DNA of 64,000 nt, taken from NCBI GenBank assembly GCA_902788865.1, contig CADALZ010000007.1, positions 1 through 64,000 on the forward strand. Direction: 5' to 3'. The translations under genes were made by a program, and so were the position numbers. Positions within the stretch are counted from its first letter, which is position 1, and every line of letters begins with the position of its first letter. A model generated the notes under the pieces. The model was given only the letters and a program-made list of their open reading frames with translations, made no database searches and had not been told where the DNA came from. Source of the stretch: an uncultured Bacteroidales bacterium. Lineage in GTDB: Bacteria > Bacteroidota > Bacteroidia > Bacteroidales > Bacteroidaceae. Positions 60,360 through 64,000 of the stretch are shown piece by piece.

Positions 60360-60665
60360 ATGGTAAATTTTGAGATTACAGGCGTGATAAGCCAGATTGG
60401 TCCTCTGCGTGAGGGCGTGAACAGTGAAAGTGGGAAGCCGTGGGCCCGTCGCACGGTAGTGATAAATCAGACAGAAGCAGACAGAGAGCTGGCTAGCGTG
60501 AGCTTCGACCTGCGTGGCGATAGAGCCTTGGAGGTGAAGTGGAAAGACCTGCCACTGGTAGAAGGCATGCACGTGAGCGCCCAGCTGGGGTGCCACACGC
60601 ACCAAAGCGCCAAGACTGGTGCATGGTGGAACGAGCTGTACTGCTTTGCGCTCCAGCGTTGCTAA
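60360..60665 (+). CDS. DUF3127 family OB-fold protein
   Basis: 101 residues. Matches the DUF3127 pattern: FEITGVISQIGP, SGKPWARRTVVINQ, VSFDLRGDRALEVKWKDLPLVEGMHVSAQLGC, WWNELYCFALQ. The family is a small single OB fold, probably a single-strand DNA-binding protein, often near phage or VirE-type primases. ATG 60360 is used; TTG 60354 is in frame upstream. Its stop is followed at once by the heptamer array. Confidence 0.8.
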   Translation: MVNFEITGVISQIGPLREGVNSESGKPWARRTVVINQTEADRELASVSFDLRGDRALEVKWKDLPLVEGMHVSAQLGCHTHQSAKTGAWWNELYCFALQRC

Positions 60666-60667
60666 AA

Positions 60668-60765
60668 CATTAAACGTTAAACATTAAACGTTAAACATTA
60701 AACATTAAACGTTAAACATTAAACGTTAAACATTAAACGTTAAACGTTAAACATTAAACATTAAA
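60668..60765. repeat. Heptamer tandem repeat, fourteen units
   Basis: Fourteen perfect units of C(A/G)TTAAA. The second base in order is A G A G A A G A G A G G A A. It begins three bases after the DUF3127 stop. Confidence 0.9.
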
Positions 60766-60778
60766 CTAATCATTTAGG

Positions 60779-60969
60779 TCCGACCTCATATCTGGAGCGT
60801 GAAGAAAATCGGGAGCGTTTTTGGAGGAGAGGGCCGCACCGCAAAATCTCCGAAGGAGATGTCTTGCGGCCCTCCCAAAAACGTGAGCGATTTTTAGCGG
60901 AAGATATGCAGTCGGCGAGTTTTCTTTTTTGGTTCTTTTTCTTTTGCTCGCGCAAAAGAAAAAAGAACA
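60779..60969 (+). promoter_or_regulatory. Conserved 5' leader element L3
   Basis: Plus-strand copy of L1/L2. Conserved start TCCGACCTCATATCTGGAGC and GAAGAAAATCGGGAGCGTTT; a different central hairpin (GGAGGAGAGGGCCGC with GCGGCCCTCCC around ATCTCCGAAGGAGAT); conserved ATTTTTAGCGGAAGATATGC and GTCGGCGAGTTTTCTTT; end hairpin TTCTTTTGC TCGC GCAAAAGAA. It ends about 20 bases before ATG 60989. Confidence 0.7.
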
Positions 60970-60988
60970 GTTACTTAAAAAAAACATT

Positions 60989-61291
60989 ATGAGAATACAA
61001 GTAGAGATAGATGAAACACTGGTAGCGAACAAGGTAGGTCGCTGCCTCGAAGGCTCCCTCCACATTATCAATGAAAAAGAGGGCGTGTTCCACGCCTACA
61101 CCCGCAAAGCCAAGCGGGTAGGCTACAAAGTAAAGAAACTCCGTACGCAGCACGGCTATGCCAACATAGACCCCGACGGTGCCACCCTGCACCTGCGCTG
61201 CCTGCACAGAGAGAACATCGCCATAGACGTGGCCTTCGAAGATGAAACGTGGCAGGCTGCCCAGTTCATCCGAGAGGAGCACAGAGCGTGA
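60989..61291 (+). CDS. Hypothetical protein of 100 residues before VirE primase
   Basis: From ATG 60989: MRIQVEIDETLVANKVGRCL, then basic stretches (YTRKAKRVGYKVKKLRTQHGY) and LHLRCLHRENIAIDVAFED. No family recognised. The basic middle may bind nucleic acid. Its last codons overlap the GTG start of the primase gene (GTGA at 61288-61291), so they are translationally coupled. Element L3 lies just upstream. Confidence 0.7.
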   Translation: MRIQVEIDETLVANKVGRCLEGSLHIINEKEGVFHAYTRKAKRVGYKVKKLRTQHGYANIDPDGATLHLRCLHRENIAIDVAFEDETWQAAQFIREEHRA

Positions 61292-63681
61292 TAAGCTATC
61301 AGAGAGACCTTCAAGGGGCTGCATTGCCATGCGATGCAGCCACCTTCTGGCACATCACCGACTCACGTAAGGTGAGCGACATCTGCCAGCAGATAGACCA
61401 AGTGGTGAACGGCCCCACCGACGATGGCCGTAGTTATGAACAGCAAACCGAGCAGGAGCGACGCACCCGCCACGAGCAGGCTGGCCTGCTGAAGAAGCAG
61501 CTGCCCAGCTTCTGCTTCATGGCCACCTTCCCCAGAGGGCGCCGACTGAAGAGCGAGGCCGTGCCCACAGGGCTGGTGATGCTCGACGTAGATGACATGG
61601 AGCACCCGCGCCAGTGGTATGAGCAGCAAGCCTTCACGCCCCAGCGACTCAGCGAGATGGGCATCTGCTACATGGGAGAGACCCCCTCGCGCCACGGCCT
61701 GCGCGCCGTGTTCAGAGGGCAGGGCGGCAGCATAGCCCAGGAGCAGCAGCGCATGGCAGCCCTGCTGGGAGTGACCCCAGACCCAGCCTGCAAAGACCTC
61801 TCTCGCATGAGCTTCGCCGTGCCCCGCAGCTACATCTTCCACCTCAACGAGGAGATGTTTGAGATTGAAAATGGAGAATTGAGAATTGAAAATTGCCATG
61901 CGGCCGAGGACAATCCTCAATCCTCAATTCTCAATCCTCAATTGCCCAAGACCTACCACGGCACTCCCTACGCCGCCATCATACAGAAGTATTGGGAGAT
62001 GTTCAACGACGGGCATGAGCCGCAGCAAGGCGACCGCAACGTGCTCACCTTCGAGCTGGCAGCAAATCTTTGCCCCATCTGCGGCATGGATGCCGACTGG
62101 CTGATGCAGGTGATTCCCAGCTACGACGGCTTCGGCGAGCCAGAGAAGCGACAGACCATAGTGAACGCCATAGCGCAGGCACGCCGCGCAGAGGCCGAGG
62201 GGCACGGCGGCATGCCCTACCGACTGAAGCGCGTGCTGGAAGCCCTGAAACAGCCTGGGGGCGAAGCCACTGGGCAGCCTAAGGCCGAAGCCACGGCTAC
62301 CGAGGCAGAGAGGGCAGAAGTGGCTGAGCAGCCCACCGCCCGCAGAAAGAGCATGGGCGAGGTGCAAGCCGCGGCAGAGCGGCAGAAGCAGGTGGCCGCC
62401 TACGAGCGCCGACTGCTGCAGATAGCCCTGCCCATAGGGCTGAGGGAGAGCGTGAGCGGTGCGCCGCAGGGCTTCGTGCTGCCAGCCCTCAGCGCCGCCC
62501 TGCCCATAGCAGGTGCCTATGCCACTGACGTGACCTACGTCTATTGCGACGGGGAGCACCACCGCCTGAACCTGATGAGCGTGATAGCAGGCCGCCAAGC
62601 CAGCGGCAAGAGCGTGGCCAAAGGCGTGGTGCAGGCGTGGTGCCAGCAGATGGACGCTGCCGATGCCGAGGCAAGGCGCGAGGAAGAGGCGTGGCGGCAG
62701 CGCAAGAAGAACCGCAAGGCCAACGAGAAGCTGCCCGAAGAGCCGCAGTCGGTGGTGAGGGGCGTGCCCGTCACCATCTCATGCTCCACGCTGCTGAAGC
62801 GCCTCAAGCGCAGCGGAGGCAAGCACCTCTACAGCTTCGGCGAGGAGCTGGACACCCTCTACAAGACCAACCGTGCCGGCTCATGGAGCTCCAAGTACGA
62901 CTGCTACCGCTATGCTTTCGACAACGCTTGGTGGGGGCAGGACTACAACAGCGACCAAGCCGAGAGCGGCAAGGTGAGCGTGGCCTACAACTGGACCATA
63001 CTGGGCACCTACCGCTCTCTGCGCAAGTGCTTTCGAGCCGATGAGGTGGAAGACGGACTGGTGGGGCGTATCATCTTCTGCGAGATGCCCGACAATCGCT
63101 ACCGCGAGATGCCGCACTACCGCCGCATCAGCGCCGAGGAGAACGAGCGCATACAGCAGGCCGTGCGGGTGCTCTCTGAGGCCACGGGCTGCTACGACCT
63201 GCCACAGCTCTGCAAGACCATGGAGGGCTGGGCAGAGCAGCGCCGACAGGAGAGCAGCCGCGACGACGATGAGGTGAAAGACACCTTCTACAAGCGCAGC
63301 GCCGTGATAGGCATGCGGGCAGGCGTGATCTTCCACCTGCTGGAACTGGCAGAGAAGAGTGGGGCAGACCCCACCGACGTGAGCAGCCAATGCGTGGACT
63401 TTGCACGGCTGGTGGCCGACTTCACGCTGTGGTACCAGAGCAGCCTCTTCGGCGAGGTGCTGCTCAATGAGGCGGCCGACATGGAGAGCCAGTGCACGCG
63501 CTACACCGCCAACAAGCGCCTCTTCGACGAGCTGCCCCTGCGCTTCAAGCTGGAAGACATTCTGGGCCGACGCGGACTGAGCAAGAGCGAGGGCACCGTG
63601 CGCACCATGCTGTGGCGCTGGCGCAAGGAGGGCTTTGTGACCTATCGAAATGGCACCTACACCAAGAAAGCGTCACAATAA
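61288..63681 (+). CDS. VirE N-domain / DUF3987 primase-helicase
   Basis: 797 residues from GTG 61288, with AGGAG 8 bases upstream. N-terminal VirE/BT4734-like domain: FMATFPRGRRL, MLDVDDMEHPRQWYEQ, GETPSRHGLRAVFRG. Next a PriCT-2-like region (KYWEMFNDGHEPQQGDRNVLTFELAANLCPI...VIPSYDGFGEPEKRQTIVNAI), then DUF3987 with Walker A AGRQASGKSVAKG (near 434). A charged linker (EAEARREEEAWRQRKKNRKANEKL) follows. Such proteins replicate or prime DNA of integrated elements. About 28 residues near 192-220 come from an absorbed intergenic repeat (see findings). The stop codon lies inside TTATTGTGAC repeat copy 4. Confidence 0.88.
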   Translation: MISYQRDLQGAALPCDAATFWHITDSRKVSDICQQIDQVVNGPTDDGRSYEQQTEQERRTRHEQAGLLKKQLPSFCFMATFPRGRRLKSEAVPTGLVMLDVDDMEHPRQWYEQQAFTPQRLSEMGICYMGETPSRHGLRAVFRGQGGSIAQEQQRMAALLGVTPDPACKDLSRMSFAVPRSYIFHLNEEMFEIENGELRIENCHAAEDNPQSSILNPQLPKTYHGTPYAAIIQKYWEMFNDGHEPQQGDRNVLTFELAANLCPICGMDADWLMQVIPSYDGFGEPEKRQTIVNAIAQARRAEAEGHGGMPYRLKRVLEALKQPGGEATGQPKAEATATEAERAEVAEQPTARRKSMGEVQAAAERQKQVAAYERRLLQIALPIGLRESVSGAPQGFVLPALSAALPIAGAYATDVTYVYCDGEHHRLNLMSVIAGRQASGKSVAKGVVQAWCQQMDAADAEARREEEAWRQRKKNRKANEKLPEEPQSVVRGVPVTISCSTLLKRLKRSGGKHLYSFGEELDTLYKTNRAGSWSSKYDCYRYAFDNAWWGQDYNSDQAESGKVSVAYNWTILGTYRSLRKCFRADEVEDGLVGRIIFCEMPDNRYREMPHYRRISAEENERIQQAVRVLSEATGCYDLPQLCKTMEGWAEQRRQESSRDDDEVKDTFYKRSAVIGMRAGVIFHLLELAEKSGADPTDVSSQCVDFARLVADFTLWYQSSLFGEVLLNEAADMESQCTRYTANKRLFDELPLRFKLEDILGRRGLSKSEGTVRTMLWRWRKEGFVTYRNGTYTKKASQ
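61861..61945. repeat. Palindromic AATTGAGAATTG repeat inside the VirE gene
   Basis: ATTGAAAATGGAGAATTGAG-type units on the left and CAATCCTCAATCCTCAATTC-type units on the right of CATGCGGCCGAGGA. The same units occur between genes at 33409-33435, 52909-52937 and 60261-60296. In the gene they are read in frame. Confidence 0.8.
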
Positions 63682-63692
63682 GTCACAATAAG
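63672..63692 (-). repeat. TTATTGTGAC repeat copy 4
   Basis: Two inverted decamers spanning the end of the VirE gene; the TAA stop at 63679-63681 is part of the repeat. Confidence 0.8.
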
Positions 63693-63758
63693 AAAATCTG
63701 TTTCACATACATCGGTGGAAAATTCTTAGGGATTTCTGCCGATGTATGAGATTTTCTT
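63690..63758 (+). terminator. Hairpin after the VirE gene
   Basis: CATACATCGG (63706-63715) and CCGATGTATG (63739-63748) are perfect arms; AAGAAAAT (63690-63697) and ATTTTCTT (63751-63758) extend the stem. TTACTATTTTTAC follows and may also be the promoter of the next gene. Confidence 0.6.
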
Positions 63759-63784
63759 ACTATTTTTACAAAAATTTAGACGTT

Positions 63785-64000
63785 ATGGAAGAGAACATAC
63801 CTGATAAGACCTCTTGGCACGGCCAAGTGCAGCTGGACTACCAGCCCAGCGCCAGCAGCGCCACAGTGCTGGAAGGCACACCGCTGCTACACAGCCTCAC
63901 GCTGGAGAACGATGATACCTGCGACTGGCAGCAGGTAGAGGTGAGCATAGAGGGCGAGCACATGGAGCCCTCTGAGTGCACCATAGACTCACTGCCCATG
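63785..64000 (+). CDS. Start of a large protein, cut by the window end
   Basis: ATG 63785 opens a frame of 72 codons with no stop to the end of the window. It begins MEENIPDKTSWHGQVQLDYQ. The pattern of a beta-strand domain at the very N-terminus (QLDY...LLHSLTLENDDTCDWQQVEVSIEG) is like the first domain of very large DUF4011/DUF3320-type helicases of defence loci, but with so little sequence this is a guess. It follows repeat copy 4 by 92 bases. Confidence 0.55.
   Translation, partial: MEENIPDKTSWHGQVQLDYQPSASSATVLEGTPLLHSLTLENDDTCDWQQVEVSIEGEHMEPSECTIDSLPM

Noticed and set aside
52516..64000. Complete prophage or integrative element
   Set aside because: No integrase, transposase, structural phage gene, conjugation gene or tRNA-linked attachment site in the window; only VirE-type replication and small accessory genes.

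Overview
The window looks like a chromosome segment of a Bacteroidales bacterium, most likely Prevotellaceae (Prevotella or Segatella type). The signs are: many promoters of the Bacteroidetes form (TTTG, about 20 bases, TAnnTTTG); secreted glycoside hydrolases of families 106, 3, 35, 78 and 32; many lipoproteins; a BlaI / M56-TonB pair; and an HU-like / smalltalk / VirE-primase module. No rRNA, CRISPR array, transposase or integrase was seen. The only tRNA is tRNA-Ser(GCT).

Layout. 1-4.3 kb: the end of a CPBP protease, a 5'-nucleotidase-type enzyme, tRNA-Ser and a membrane PP2C phosphatase. 4.4-6.1 kb: a 45-residue membrane peptide and a secreted esterase. 6.1-10.4 kb: a compact set of a RyR/zinc-ribbon protein, a membrane protein with a TIR-like soluble segment, and a convergent membrane TrkA-N protein ending in a second RyR domain. 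10.6-16.7 kb: inositol-3-phosphate synthase, then an operon of BlaI, an M56 peptidase fused to two TonB domains, and two beta-propeller lipoproteins. 17.4-21.4 kb: pyruvate phosphate dikinase, a small membrane protein and a cytidylate-kinase-like protein. 21.4-32.5 kb: four minus-strand exo-glycosidases that suit rhamnose-rich pectin. 32.5-34.5 kb: TerB-DnaJ protein, tyrosine phosphatase and YkvA protein. 35.1-39.4 kb: an arsenic-type cluster (ArsR, aquaglyceroporin, G3E GTPase, an ArsC carrying a signal peptide, porin). 39.5-44.3 kb: a fructan cassette (GH32, sugar permease, fructokinase). 44.3-52.5 kb: AsmA-like protein, VanX-type dipeptidase, lipoprotein, LarE, metal P-type ATPase, secreted class I amidotransferase and a retropepsin-like protease.

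From about 52.5 kb to the end the window is accessory in character. It holds a DUF4923 lipoprotein; an HU-like DNA-binding protein with its smalltalk peptide; two divergent paralogous fimbrillin-like lipoproteins, each preceded by a homologous 38-codon small ORF; then a VirE/DUF3987 primase-helicase module with small genes; and the start of another gene. Four copies of a tandem TTATTGTGAC motif, alternating in orientation, bracket the two sub-blocks.

The intergenic DNA is unusually structured. Three copies of one element sit directly upstream of start codons in the same relative orientation, with conserved ends and a variable hairpin core. Four copies of a roughly 300-base nested-hairpin element sit directly downstream of genes. 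Two elements of about 230 bases have long perfect terminal inverted repeats that differ between copies yet stay complementary within each copy. A heptamer array occurs at two loci. A palindromic repeat normally found between genes has been absorbed in frame into the VirE primase. The best candidates for undescribed biology are the RyR cassette, the 5' leader element, the paired small-ORF/lipoprotein operons and the signal-peptide-bearing arsenate reductase.
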